Assembly (NCBI RefSeq): GCF_006386545.1
Contig: NZ_SWAR01000010.1
Span: 1 to 64,000, forward strand
Length of the DNA: 64,000 nucleotides
Direction of reading: 5' to 3'
Origin: Methylibium rhizosphaerae
GTDB taxonomy: Bacteria; Pseudomonadota; Gammaproteobacteria; Burkholderiales; Burkholderiaceae_C
How positions within the stretch are numbered: the stretch's first letter is position 1; each line of letters starts with the position of its first letter. This document shows positions 36,568 through 45,201 of the stretch, in pieces. The notes under the pieces are model-generated. The model worked only from the letters and a program-made list of their open reading frames with translations. It did not search any database and was not told the origin of the DNA. Position numbers and translations under genes: made by a program.

Positions 36568-39363
36568 TCAGGCCGCGCTGAGCTGCAGGCGCAGCATCCG
36601 CTTGAGCTCCGGCACGCAGGAGCCGCAGTTGGTGCCGCACTTGAGCTCGCCCTGCAGCTGCGCCAGCTGCGCATCGGCCGGGCCGCTGCAGTGTGCCAGC
36701 GCGGCCAGGATCTGCGGTTCGGCCACGTTGAAGCAGGTGCACACCTGCCGCCCCCTGGCCTGCAGCGCCACGGGCGGTTTCGCGCCGGGCACCAGCAGCA
36801 GGCGACCGTAGGCCTGGGCCGGCACTTCCTCCTGCAGCAGCGTCTTGATCCAGGCTTCGGCGCTGGTGTCGCCCGCCAGCACGAAGCCGTCGAGCCGCGC
36901 ATCGCCGCCGGCCTGGCGCACCAGCCGCATCGCGCGGCGCTGGCCGCGGCGCTTGTCGGCATAGCGCAGCACCTCGGCGCCGCGCAGGCCCAGCATGCCC
37001 TCGACCTGCGTGACCAGATCTTCCGGCGCCGCCTCGTAGGCGGCCGCGCGGAACAGCACGCCGACCAGGCCGCGCTCGTGCGGCTCGCGGCCGAAGGGCA
37101 CGCAGCTCGCGTAGGCGAACGAAGGCATGAGCGCCCGCAGTTGCTGCTGCGCCAGCAGGGCCTTGTCCTGCGGCAGCCAGGCCATGGCGAGCAGGCGCCA
37201 CGGCAGCTCGGCCTTCAGCAGCTTCACGGCGCAGTGCTTGAGTTCGGGCTGCTTGGACTTGGGGCAGAAGGCCGGCGTGGTGAGCGCGTTGACGCCGGGC
37301 AGGCGCTCCCCGGTGGACGACACGCCGGAGACGAATTCCTCGCCCCAGTGCATGGCCACGAAGGCCTGTGTCAGCCCCACCGCCTCGTTGGCCATCACCG
37401 GCAGCACCAGCGAGCCGCGGCGCGAGGTCACGTGCAGCAGCTCGCCGCTGGCCCAGCCGCGGCGCGACAGCTCCTGCGGGTGCAGCTCGATGCACGGTTC
37501 GGGTACGTGGCCGAACAGGCGGCCGAGCACGCCGGTGCGGCTCATGCCGTGCCACTGGTCGCGCAGCCGCCCGGTGGTGAGCGAGAACGGGTAGCGCGCG
37601 TCGCGCGGCTCGGCGACCGGCTTGTACTTCATCGCCACGAAACGGGCGCGGCCGTCGGGCGTGGGGAACACGCCGTCTTCGTAGAGCCGCGCCTTGCCTT
37701 GCGCCGCGCCCTCCGGCAGGGGCCATTGCTGCGGGCCGGCCGACTCGAGCAGCGCATAGCTCAGGCCGGTGATGTCGAGGTCGCGTCCGCGGGTGGACTC
37801 GCGGTGTTCGTTCCACACCGACTCGGCGCTGTCGTACGGGAAGAGGGTGGTGCGCCCGGGCGGCACGCGCTCGGGCAGGCGCTGCTCGAGCCGGCGCGCG
37901 AAGTCGACCACCATGTCCCAGTCGTCGCGGGTCTGGCCGGGCCGGGCCACCGCCGCGCGCACGCGGCTGATGCGGCGCTCGCTGTTGGTGACCGTGCCTT
38001 CCTTTTCGCCCCAGGTGGTGGCCGGCAGCAGCAGGTCGGCGAAGGCGCAGGTGGCGGTGGTGGAGAAGGCCTCCTGCACCACCACGAACTCGGCGGTCTG
38101 CAGGGCGCGGCGCACGGTGGCCTGGTCGGGCAGCGACTGGGCCGGGTTGGTGCAGGCGATCCACAGCGCCTTGATCTCGCCGCGCGCGGCGGCTTCGAAC
38201 ATCTCCACTGCCGTCTTGCCCGGCGCGGCCGGCACCTCGGGCACGCCCCAGAGCGCAGCCACTTCCGCGCGGTGCTCGGGGTTGGCCAGGTCGCGGTGGG
38301 CCGAGAGCAGGTTGGCCAGCCCGCCCACTTCGCGCCCGCCCATCGCATTGGGCTGGCCGGTGAGCGAAAACGGGCCGGCGCCGGGCTTGCCGATCTGGCC
38401 GGTGGCCAGGTGCAGGTTGATGAGCGCGGCATTCTTGTCGGTGCCCGACGAGCTCTGGTTCAGGCCCTGGCAGTACAGCGACAGCGTGGCCGGCGATTCG
38501 CCGAACCACTTGGCGGCCTGCACCAGGTCGGCCTCGGCAATGCCGCACAGCTTCGCCACTTCCTTGGGCGTGAAGTCGCGCACGATGGCCTTGAGCCCGT
38601 CGAAGCCGGTGGTGTGGGCGCGGATGTAGGCGTTGTCGACGAGGCCCTCCCACATCAGCAGGTGCAGCATGCCGTGGAACAGCGCCACGTCGGTGCCGGG
38701 CTGGATGGGCAGGTACAGGTCGGCGACCTCGGCCGTTTCGGTGCGGCGCGGGTCGGCGACGATGAGCTTCATCGCCGGGTTGTCGCGCCGCGCGTCTTCG
38801 ATGCGGCGGAACAGGATGGGGTGCGCGTAGGCGGTGTTGGAGCCGACGATGAACAGCGTCTGCGCGAACTTCAGGTCGTCGTAGCAGGCCGGCGGCGCGT
38901 CGGCGCCCAGCGTGGCCTTGTAGCCGGCCACCGCGCTGCTCATGCACAGGCGCGAGTTGGTGTCGACGTTGTTGGTGCCGATGAGGCCCTTGGCCAGCTT
39001 GTTGAAGACGTAGTAGTCCTCGGTGAGCAGCTGGCCCGAGATGTAGAAGCCCACCGCGTCGGGGCCGTGCCTGCGCACGATGTCGGCGAAGCGGTCGGCG
39101 GCGTCGTCGAGCGCGGCCTCCCAGCTCACCACCTGCGGCGTTTCGCCGCGCGATGCACGGCGCTGCGGCTGCAGCAGCCGCGTCTGCAGGGTCACCGGCG
39201 CGCTGGCGGTGAGGTGCAAGGTGCTGCCCTTGCTGCACAGCCGGCCGAAGTTGGCCGGGTGCGACGGATCACCGCGCACGCCGGTGATCTGATCGCCCTC
39301 GCTCTCGATGATCACGCCGCAGCCGACGCCGCAGTAGGGGCAGGTGGACTTGGTCTCGCGCAT
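36568..39363 (-). CDS. nasA: Assimilatory nitrate reductase catalytic subunit with BFD-like C-terminal domain
   Basis: A 931-residue molybdopterin enzyme that reduces nitrate to nitrite in the cytoplasm. The N-terminal 4Fe-4S ligands are C8, C11, C15 and C43 (STCPYCGVGCG...GRLCSKG). The molybdopterin core shows LYCQGLNQSSSGTDKNAALINLHLATGQIGKPGAGPFSLTGQPNAMGGREVGG. The last 55 residues carry a BFD-type 2Fe-2S site (QVCTCFNV...LKCGTNCGSC), which replaces a separate electron-transfer subunit. It is the last gene of the nirB-P-box-nirD-nasA operon. Confidence 0.96.
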   Translation of the reverse strand: MRETKSTCPYCGVGCGVIIESEGDQITGVRGDPSHPANFGRLCSKGSTLHLTASAPVTLQTRLLQPQRRASRGETPQVVSWEAALDDAADRFADIVRRHGPDAVGFYISGQLLTEDYYVFNKLAKGLIGTNNVDTNSRLCMSSAVAGYKATLGADAPPACYDDLKFAQTLFIVGSNTAYAHPILFRRIEDARRDNPAMKLIVADPRRTETAEVADLYLPIQPGTDVALFHGMLHLLMWEGLVDNAYIRAHTTGFDGLKAIVRDFTPKEVAKLCGIAEADLVQAAKWFGESPATLSLYCQGLNQSSSGTDKNAALINLHLATGQIGKPGAGPFSLTGQPNAMGGREVGGLANLLSAHRDLANPEHRAEVAALWGVPEVPAAPGKTAVEMFEAAARGEIKALWIACTNPAQSLPDQATVRRALQTAEFVVVQEAFSTTATCAFADLLLPATTWGEKEGTVTNSERRISRVRAAVARPGQTRDDWDMVVDFARRLEQRLPERVPPGRTTLFPYDSAESVWNEHRESTRGRDLDITGLSYALLESAGPQQWPLPEGAAQGKARLYEDGVFPTPDGRARFVAMKYKPVAEPRDARYPFSLTTGRLRDQWHGMSRTGVLGRLFGHVPEPCIELHPQELSRRGWASGELLHVTSRRGSLVLPVMANEAVGLTQAFVAMHWGEEFVSGVSSTGERLPGVNALTTPAFCPKSKQPELKHCAVKLLKAELPWRLLAMAWLPQDKALLAQQQLRALMPSFAYASCVPFGREPHERGLVGVLFRAAAYEAAPEDLVTQVEGMLGLRGAEVLRYADKRRGQRRAMRLVRQAGGDARLDGFVLAGDTSAEAWIKTLLQEEVPAQAYGRLLLVPGAKPPVALQARGRQVCTCFNVAEPQILAALAHCSGPADAQLAQLQGELKCGTNCGSCVPELKRMLRLQLSAA

Positions 39364-39396
39364 GGACTCAGTGCCCGTCGAAGCTGGAGTGCTCCA

Positions 39397-39777
39397 TCAC
39401 GCCGCACGGCGGATCGCCGCAGGCGAGTCCGCCTTGACCTCGTCGAGGGCCAGCGAGTTCAGCTCGTCCACGTCGAGCGAAACCATGCCGCTTTCCACCC
39501 TGACGCTGAACTTGGTGGTGCAGCCTTCGTCAGGCGACTTGGCGCAGCCGTCGTTCAGGCCGATGGTCCAGTTGTGCAGCGGGCAGGCCACGCTCTCGCC
39601 GAACACGATGCCCTGGCTCAGTGGGCCGCCCTTGTGCGGGCAGCGGTCGAGCAGCGCGAACACCTTGTCTTCGGCATTGCGGAACACGGCCACGTCGCAG
39701 CCGGCCGGGCGGGCCACACGTCGGGCGCCCAGCACGGGGATGTCTTCGACGCGGCAGATGGTTTTCCATTCACTCAT
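39397..39777 (-). CDS. nirD: Assimilatory nitrite reductase small subunit (Rieske type)
   Basis: A 126-residue Rieske-fold protein with CPHKGGPLSQG and CPLHNWTIGL, i.e. the C-x-H and C-x2-H ligand pairs of the 2Fe-2S cluster. It pairs with NirB to reduce nitrite to ammonium with NADH. It is separated from nirB by the periplasmic P-box protein gene, an unusual insertion since nirB and nirD are normally adjacent. Confidence 0.95.
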   Translation of the reverse strand: MSEWKTICRVEDIPVLGARRVARPAGCDVAVFRNAEDKVFALLDRCPHKGGPLSQGIVFGESVACPLHNWTIGLNDGCAKSPDEGCTTKFSVRVESGMVSLDVDELNSLALDEVKADSPAAIRRAA

Positions 39778-39804
39778 GGGAGGCTCCGTATTCGTTCTGT
39801 CGTT

Positions 39805-40629
39805 TCAGGCGGCGGACAGGCGGGCGTACAGGCCCGTGATCTGGTCCATCAACTGAAGGATGTTTTCGCTGCTGGCAAAGACCTGTGCGGCGCGCTGCGA
39901 GGACTTGCCGACTTCGATGCCGCGCTCCAGCGCGTTCTGGAAGAACACCCACTGCTGCTGCGCGAGTTCGAGCTGCTGGTGGATGGCGGGCGTGGCCTCG
40001 GGAGCATCGCGCAGCGTCTTCAGGCCGGCGATGAATTCCTCGCGCGCCTTGTCGAGTTCCTTGCCGGCATCGGGCAAGTCGATCTTCCAGCTCTGCGCCA
40101 GGTAGAACTTCGCCATGCGCTGGGACAGCATGCGCTGGCGGCCCGCCACGTTGACGAGGCGGCCGACCGGCCGGGCCGAATGCTTCTCGAGCTGCACAGT
40201 GCCCTGGTGGGCCAGCTGCAGCACACGGGCATCGAGCGAGATCAGCTGCGGTGCGAGCGGCTTGCCGGGCGCAGCGCCCACCAGCGCCGCCTTGAATTCG
40301 CTCCACACCGCCTCGAGCGACACGTAGGTGGCGCGGATGTCGCTCGTGGGCGCATAGGCCTTCAGCTCGACGAACTGGCGGTCGAACAGCGCCATCGAAT
40401 CGCCCAGGATACGCTGGGCGCGGGCGGGTTCGATCTCCAGGCCGACGGCCAGCCAGGCCTTGGCCATGCGCTGCGACAGCATGCGCTGGCGGCCTGCCTT
40501 GTTGATGGCGTCGTTGATGTCGCCCACCTGCGCCTGCGCGGCGCGGTAAGACGCCGCGAGCGGAGCGCCGGCCAGCGCGACGAGCACGGCGCGGCGGCGC
40601 AGCGGGGAGAGTTGTACTGCCGTGTGCAT
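39805..40629 (-). CDS. Periplasmic PilJ/NarX-like P-box protein in the nitrite reductase operon
   Basis: A 274-residue protein with a twin-arginine-like export signal (LSPLRRRAVLVALAGAPLAASYRAAQAQ) and no later membrane helix, so probably soluble in the periplasm. It has two copies of a motif: INKAGRQRMLSQRMAK (42-57) and VNVAGRQRMLSQRMAK (159-174). These belong to the PilJ N-terminal domain family and resemble the NarX/NarQ P-box (N-x-A-G-x-x-R-M-x-S-x-R), which binds nitrate. There is no output domain. It starts six bases after nirB and precedes nirD. A nitrate or nitrite binding role is inferred from motif and operon. Confidence 0.85.
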   Translation of the reverse strand: MHTAVQLSPLRRRAVLVALAGAPLAASYRAAQAQVGDINDAINKAGRQRMLSQRMAKAWLAVGLEIEPARAQRILGDSMALFDRQFVELKAYAPTSDIRATYVSLEAVWSEFKAALVGAAPGKPLAPQLISLDARVLQLAHQGTVQLEKHSARPVGRLVNVAGRQRMLSQRMAKFYLAQSWKIDLPDAGKELDKAREEFIAGLKTLRDAPEATPAIHQQLELAQQQWVFFQNALERGIEVGKSSQRAAQVFASSENILQLMDQITGLYARLSAA

Positions 40630-40635
40630 GCTGCC

Positions 40636-43098
40636 TCAGACCGTGGCCACGGTGTCGAACTGCCGGGTGTCGACCGACGCCTTGTCGAACTCGAACCACG
40701 GGTCGGGTTCGCCGTCGAGCGAGAACTGCAGCCGCTCCCACAGGGCCTTGCGATTGGCGGTGTCCTCGAGCACCTTCTTCTTCACGTAGTCGAGGCCGAC
40801 ACGGCTCACGTAGTGGCAGGTGCGCTCGAGGTACCAGCCCTCCTCGCGGTAGAGCTGCAGGAAGGCGCCGCTGTACTCGAGCACCTCCTCGGGCGTCTTC
40901 ACCTTCACGAAGAAGTGGGCCACCTCGGTCTTGATGCCGCCGTTGCCGGCCACGTACAGCTCCCAGCCGGAGTCGACGCCGATCACGCCCACGTCCTTGA
41001 TGCCCGACTCGGCGCAGTTGCGCGGGCAGCCGCTCACCGCCAGCTTGACCTTGTGCGGCGCGTACATGCGCCACAGCGCCCGCTCGAGGTCCTTGCCCAT
41101 CTGCGTGCTGTCCTGCGTGCCGAAGCGGCACCATTCGCTGCCCACGCAGGTCTTCACCGTGCGCAATGCCTTGGCATAGGCATGGCCCGAGGGCATGCCG
41201 ATGTCCTTCCAGACGTTGACCAGGTCTTCCTTCTTGACGCCCAGCAGGTCGATGCGCTGGCCGCCGGTGACCTTGACGGTGGGGATCTTGTACTTGTCGA
41301 CCACGTCGGCGATGCGGCGCAGTTCGTCGGCGGTGGTTTCGCCGCCCCACATGCGCGGCACCACCGAGTAGGTGCCGTCCTTCTGGATGTTGGCGTGGCT
41401 GCGTTCGTTGATGAAGCGCGACTGCGGATCGTCCTTGGCTTCCTTGGGCCAGGTGGAGATCAGGTAGTAGTTGATGGCCGGGCGGCAGGACGAGCAGCCG
41501 TTGGGCGTGCGCCATTCGAGGTGGCGGTACACGCCATCGATCGTCAGCAGCCTGGAGCCGTCGGGCAGCGGCGTGCGGATGGCCTGGCGCACCTCTTCAT
41601 GGCTGCGGTCGGTGCAGCCGCACATGGCCTTCTTCTTGGGCGTGGCGGAATAGTCGCCGCCGGCGGTGAACATGATGAGCTGCTCGACCAGCCCGGTGCA
41701 GGAGCCGCACGACGCGCTGGCCTTGGTGTGCTTGCGCACCTCCTCCAGCGTGAACAGGCCCTTTTCCTTGATGGCCTTGCAGACCGCACCCTTGGTCACG
41801 CCGTTGCAGCCGCAGACCTCGTCGCTGTCGGCCATGGCGGCGGCCTTGTTGTGGCCTTCATGGCCGGTGTCGCCGATGTTCGACTCGCCGAACATCAGCT
41901 TGTCGCGGATGTCGCTCACCGAGCGGCCTTCGCGCAGCAGCTTGAAGTACCAGGAGCCGTCGACCGTGTCGCCGTAGAGGCAGGCGCCGACCAGCTTGTC
42001 GTCCTTGATGACGAGCTTCTTGTAGACGCCGCCGAAGGGGTCGCTCATCACGATCTCCTCGGTGCCTTCGCCGCCCATGAAGTCGCCGGCCGAGAACAGG
42101 TCGATGCCGGTGACCTTGAGCTTGGTGCTCACCTGCGAGCCGGTGTAGCGGCCGATGCCGAACTCGGCCAGGTGCGTCGCGCACACCTTGCCCTGCTCGA
42201 ACAGCGGCGCCACCAGGCCGTAGGCGATGCCGCGGTGCGCGGCGCACTCGCCCACCGAATAGATGCGCGGGTCGGTCACGGTCTGCATCGTGTCGGTGAC
42301 GACGATGCCACCGCGGTTTTGTGGTCCGCAATGCAGGCCGATCTTCAGGGCCAGCTCGGTGTTGGGGCGGATGCCCGCGGCCATCACCACCAGGTCGGCC
42401 GGCACCTCGGTGCCGTCCTTGAACTGCACTGCCATCACGCGGCCGTCCTTGTCGCCGATGAGGGCCTGGGTCTGCGCGCCGATCATGAACTTCAGGCCAC
42501 GGTCCTCGAGCGACTTGCGCAGCAGGCCGCCGGCCACGTCGTCGAGCTGGCGCTCCATCAGCCACGGCATGATGTGCACCACCGTGGTCTGCATGCCGCG
42601 CAGCATCAGGCCGTTGGCGGCTTCCAGGCCGAGCAGGCCGCCGCCGATGACCACCGCATGCTTGTACCGGGCTGCCGCCTCGATCATGGTGTTGGTGTCG
42701 GCGATGTCGCGGTAGGCGATCACGCCCTTCAGGTCCTTGCCGGGCACCGGCAGGATGAACGGGTTGGAGCCGGTGGCCAGCAGCAGCCGGTCGTATTCGG
42801 CCTCGGTGCCGTCCTCGGCGCGCACGATGCGGCGCTTGCGGTCCACGCTCACCACCTTCTTGCCCAGGTGCAGCGTGATGTTGTTCTCCTCGTACCAGCT
42901 CACCGGGTTGAGGATGATCTCGTCGATCGTCTGCTCGCCGGCGAGCACCGGGCTCAGCAGGATGCGGTTGTAGTTCGGGTGCGGCTCGGCGCCGAACACC
43001 GTGATGTCGTACAGATCGGGAGCGATCTTCAACAGCTCTTCGAGCGTGCGCACGCCGGCCATGCCGTTGCCCACCATCACCAACTTCATCTTCTTCAT
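40636..43098 (-). CDS. nirB: NADH-dependent assimilatory nitrite reductase large subunit
   Basis: An 820-residue enzyme reducing nitrite to ammonium. Domains in order: FAD/NAD-binding (KLVMVGNGMAGVRTLEELL; ATGSNPFILPVPG; VVIGGGLLGLEAANGL), two BFD-like 2Fe-2S segments (CGCNGVTKGAV...SCGSCTGLVEQL), then the siroheme/4Fe-4S reductase half with TCVGSEWCRFG and VSGCPRNCAESGIKD. The ATG at 43098 has AGGAGCG eight bases upstream. A sigma-54 promoter lies 59-76 bases before it. It heads the nirB-P-box-nirD-nasA operon. Confidence 0.97.
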   Translation of the reverse strand: MKKMKLVMVGNGMAGVRTLEELLKIAPDLYDITVFGAEPHPNYNRILLSPVLAGEQTIDEIILNPVSWYEENNITLHLGKKVVSVDRKRRIVRAEDGTEAEYDRLLLATGSNPFILPVPGKDLKGVIAYRDIADTNTMIEAAARYKHAVVIGGGLLGLEAANGLMLRGMQTTVVHIMPWLMERQLDDVAGGLLRKSLEDRGLKFMIGAQTQALIGDKDGRVMAVQFKDGTEVPADLVVMAAGIRPNTELALKIGLHCGPQNRGGIVVTDTMQTVTDPRIYSVGECAAHRGIAYGLVAPLFEQGKVCATHLAEFGIGRYTGSQVSTKLKVTGIDLFSAGDFMGGEGTEEIVMSDPFGGVYKKLVIKDDKLVGACLYGDTVDGSWYFKLLREGRSVSDIRDKLMFGESNIGDTGHEGHNKAAAMADSDEVCGCNGVTKGAVCKAIKEKGLFTLEEVRKHTKASASCGSCTGLVEQLIMFTAGGDYSATPKKKAMCGCTDRSHEEVRQAIRTPLPDGSRLLTIDGVYRHLEWRTPNGCSSCRPAINYYLISTWPKEAKDDPQSRFINERSHANIQKDGTYSVVPRMWGGETTADELRRIADVVDKYKIPTVKVTGGQRIDLLGVKKEDLVNVWKDIGMPSGHAYAKALRTVKTCVGSEWCRFGTQDSTQMGKDLERALWRMYAPHKVKLAVSGCPRNCAESGIKDVGVIGVDSGWELYVAGNGGIKTEVAHFFVKVKTPEEVLEYSGAFLQLYREEGWYLERTCHYVSRVGLDYVKKKVLEDTANRKALWERLQFSLDGEPDPWFEFDKASVDTRQFDTVATV

Positions 43099-43156
43099 CG
43101 CTTTCGCTCCTGACCTATCACTCGTGGAACTCGTGGAGAGGGCACGTCGCCTGGGA

Positions 43157-43174
43157 TAGCAAGCTGGGTGCCAA
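43157..43174 (-). promoter_or_regulatory. Sigma-54 promoter of nirB operon
   Basis: The minus strand reads TTGGCACCCAGCTTGCTA: GG and GC are exactly 10 bases apart, matching TGGCAC-N5-TTGC. The transcript would start near 43148, leaving a leader of about 50 bases. Two TGCACC elements at 43184-43189 and 43200-43205 resemble NtrC half-sites, although they are unusually close to the -24 box. This leader has no ANTAR-type hexaloop hairpins. Confidence 0.82.
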
Positions 43175-43285
43175 AAAAGGGGATGCACCAGAATCGGCGT
43201 GCACCGTTTCTGGGGTCGCTTCTTGCTTCCTCGTGCGCTCGCTCAGCGCAGGAGCCCCGTTCTGGGGCTGAACGACAAGGAAAAC

Positions 43286-45046
43286 ATGAGCTTTGATGTC
43301 GATATCGGCTGGTTCAGTGCACGCGGCCCGCGTGAAGACAACGAGGACTTCGCCGCGGCGGTGCGCCCCGCGCCCCACGATGAGGCGCGCGGCCTGATCG
43401 CCGCCATGGCGGATGGCGTGTCGATGGGCGGCGGCGGCAAGGAAGCCGCGCAGACCACCGTGATGAGCCTGGTGCAGGACTACTTCGGCGCGCCCGAGAC
43501 CTGGGACACGAGCGTGGTGCTCGACCGCCTCATCGGCGCGCAGAACGCCTGGCTGGCCGACCACAACCGGCGCCGCCAGCAGCTGGGCGCTGCGCGGGGC
43601 GGCGGCAGTGCGATGACGACGCTGACTGCGCTGGTGCTGCGCGGTCACAGCTACACGCTGGCCCATGTGGGCGACACGCGCGCGTGGCTGGTACGCGGCG
43701 ACGCGCAGGCCTGCACGCAGCTCAGCCAGGACCACAGCTTCGACCATCCCGACATGCGCAGCCGCCTGACGCGCGCCATCGGCCTGGACGACCACGTGCG
43801 GGTCGACTACCTCCAGGGCGAGCTGCACAGCGGCGACGTCTTCATGCTCACCAGCGACGGCGTGCACGGCATGCTCAAGCGCCGCGTGCTCGCGCAGCAT
43901 GCCGCGGCGGCTCGCGAAGGTTCCGCGCAGGCCGCGGCCGAGGCGCTGGTGCAGGCCGCGCTGGCCGCCGGCAGCCGCGACAACAGCAGCGCGCTGGTCA
44001 TCCATGTGCGCGGCCTCGCGCCGCTGCGGCTGGACGATGCGCTGATGCACGCCCGCCAGCTGCCGGTGCCGCAGCGCCTGAAGGTGGGCGACACGATCGA
44101 CCGCTACACCGTCACCGCGCTGGTGGCCGACACCGGCGTGCACCGCCTCTACCAGGTGCGCGACCTCGAGACCCGCGAGCTGCTGGCGATGAAGACGCTG
44201 CACGAAAGCCGCGCCAGCGACCCGGAAGAACGCGCCATGCTGGCGCACGAGGCCTGGCTGGGCCTGCGGCTCACCCAGCGCTACGGCGAGCACGAGGCCA
44301 GCGGCTTCGTGAGGGTGCGCGAGCCGCGGGAGCCGGGTGCCTTCTACACGTTGTTCGACTGGCATGCCGGCCATACCCTCGAACAGCTGCTGGCCCAGGG
44401 CCGCCGGTTCGAGGTGCACGAGGTCATTGCCGGCGCGCTGGCCGCGGCACGCGCGCTGGGCCGGCTGCACCGGCAGGGCGTGATCCACCGCGACATCAAG
44501 CCGGCCAACCTGCACCTGGGCGACGACGGCCAATGGCGCGTGCTCGACCTGGGTGTGGCCATCTCCGGCAGCGAGCCGGCAGCGCAGCGCGAGCTGCATG
44601 CCGGCACGCCCAGCTACATGAATCCCGAGCAATGGTCGGCCGAGGAGGGCGCCCGCACCGGCGCCACCGCGCAGAGCGACCTGTACGCGCTGGGCGTCAC
44701 GCTCTACCAATGGCTGACCGGCAAGCTGCCCTACGGCGAGATCGAGCCCTACCAGCTGGCGCGCTTTCGCCAGGACCCGCGCGCGCCGTCGCGACTGCGG
44801 CCCGACGTGCCCATCTGGCTCGACAACGTGGTGCAGAAGGCGGTGGCCCGCGACCCGAAGCAGCGCTTCGAGACAGCCGAGGAGATGGTGCTCGCGCTGG
44901 AGCGCGGCGCCTCGCGCCCGCTCGCCGCGCCCGGCGCCACGCCGCTGGCCGTGCGCGACCCGCGCGCACTGTGGCAGATCGCACTGGCGATTTCGTTGAT
45001 GTTCAACGCGCTGCTGGTCGTGTGGCTGCTGTTCCTGCCCCGATGA
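43286..45046 (+). CDS. Bifunctional PP2C phosphatase / Ser-Thr protein kinase
   Basis: A 586-residue protein. Residues 1-245 form a PP2C phosphatase (GPREDNEDF, MADGVSMGGGG, HVGDTRAWLVR, LTSDGVHGML, SRDNSSALVI). Residues about 265-540 form a Hanks-type kinase (VHRLYQVRDLETRELLAMK for the lysine, HRDIKPANLHLG for the catalytic loop, and LDLGVAIS, with DLG in place of DFG). A single C-terminal membrane helix (LWQIALAISLMFNALLVVWLLFLP) anchors it. Related kinases sit beside nitrate assimilation genes in other proteobacteria. Here it lies divergent from nirB and convergent with narK; a regulatory role in nitrogen use is plausible but not shown. Confidence 0.92.
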   Translation: MSFDVDIGWFSARGPREDNEDFAAAVRPAPHDEARGLIAAMADGVSMGGGGKEAAQTTVMSLVQDYFGAPETWDTSVVLDRLIGAQNAWLADHNRRRQQLGAARGGGSAMTTLTALVLRGHSYTLAHVGDTRAWLVRGDAQACTQLSQDHSFDHPDMRSRLTRAIGLDDHVRVDYLQGELHSGDVFMLTSDGVHGMLKRRVLAQHAAAAREGSAQAAAEALVQAALAAGSRDNSSALVIHVRGLAPLRLDDALMHARQLPVPQRLKVGDTIDRYTVTALVADTGVHRLYQVRDLETRELLAMKTLHESRASDPEERAMLAHEAWLGLRLTQRYGEHEASGFVRVREPREPGAFYTLFDWHAGHTLEQLLAQGRRFEVHEVIAGALAAARALGRLHRQGVIHRDIKPANLHLGDDGQWRVLDLGVAISGSEPAAQRELHAGTPSYMNPEQWSAEEGARTGATAQSDLYALGVTLYQWLTGKLPYGEIEPYQLARFRQDPRAPSRLRPDVPIWLDNVVQKAVARDPKQRFETAEEMVLALERGASRPLAAPGATPLAVRDPRALWQIALAISLMFNALLVVWLLFLPR

Positions 45047-45047
45047 G

Positions 45048-45170
45048 CCCACCCCCGTAGCGCCTGCGGCGCTCCCCCTCGAGGGGGCGACGCCGGCGGA
45101 CCGGCGCAGCCGGATCCGCGGCGTCTGCGCGGGTTGCCGCGGGGCCGCTGCGCGGCCTGCGGCTCCATGC
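45048..45170. repeat. Interspersed GC-rich multi-hairpin repeat, copy 1
   Basis: It starts at the stop codon of the kinase gene with GCCCACCCCC. Hairpin-forming blocks follow: GCGCCTGCGGCGC, CCCCCTCGAGGGGG and GCCGGCGGACCGGC, then a core GCAGCCGGATCCGCGGCGTC. The core and flanking blocks recur almost unchanged at 48590-48712. No gene is visible within it. Confidence 0.85.
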
Positions 45171-45201
45171 TGAAACGGGGCGGCGGGCTTCATGGCGGGG
45201 C

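Noticed and set aside
36691-43113. A 2,140-codon open frame on the plus strand across the nitrate operon, and similar long frames elsewhere
   Set aside because: It is antisense to nasA, nirD, the P-box gene and nirB, is rich in His, Arg, Ala and Gly without domains, and arises from the high GC content that suppresses stop codons.
43099-43150. Possible ANTAR-type hexaloop hairpins in the nirB leader
   Set aside because: Only a CCACGAGT direct repeat is present in the roughly 50-base leader; no stem with an A1/G4 six-base loop was found.
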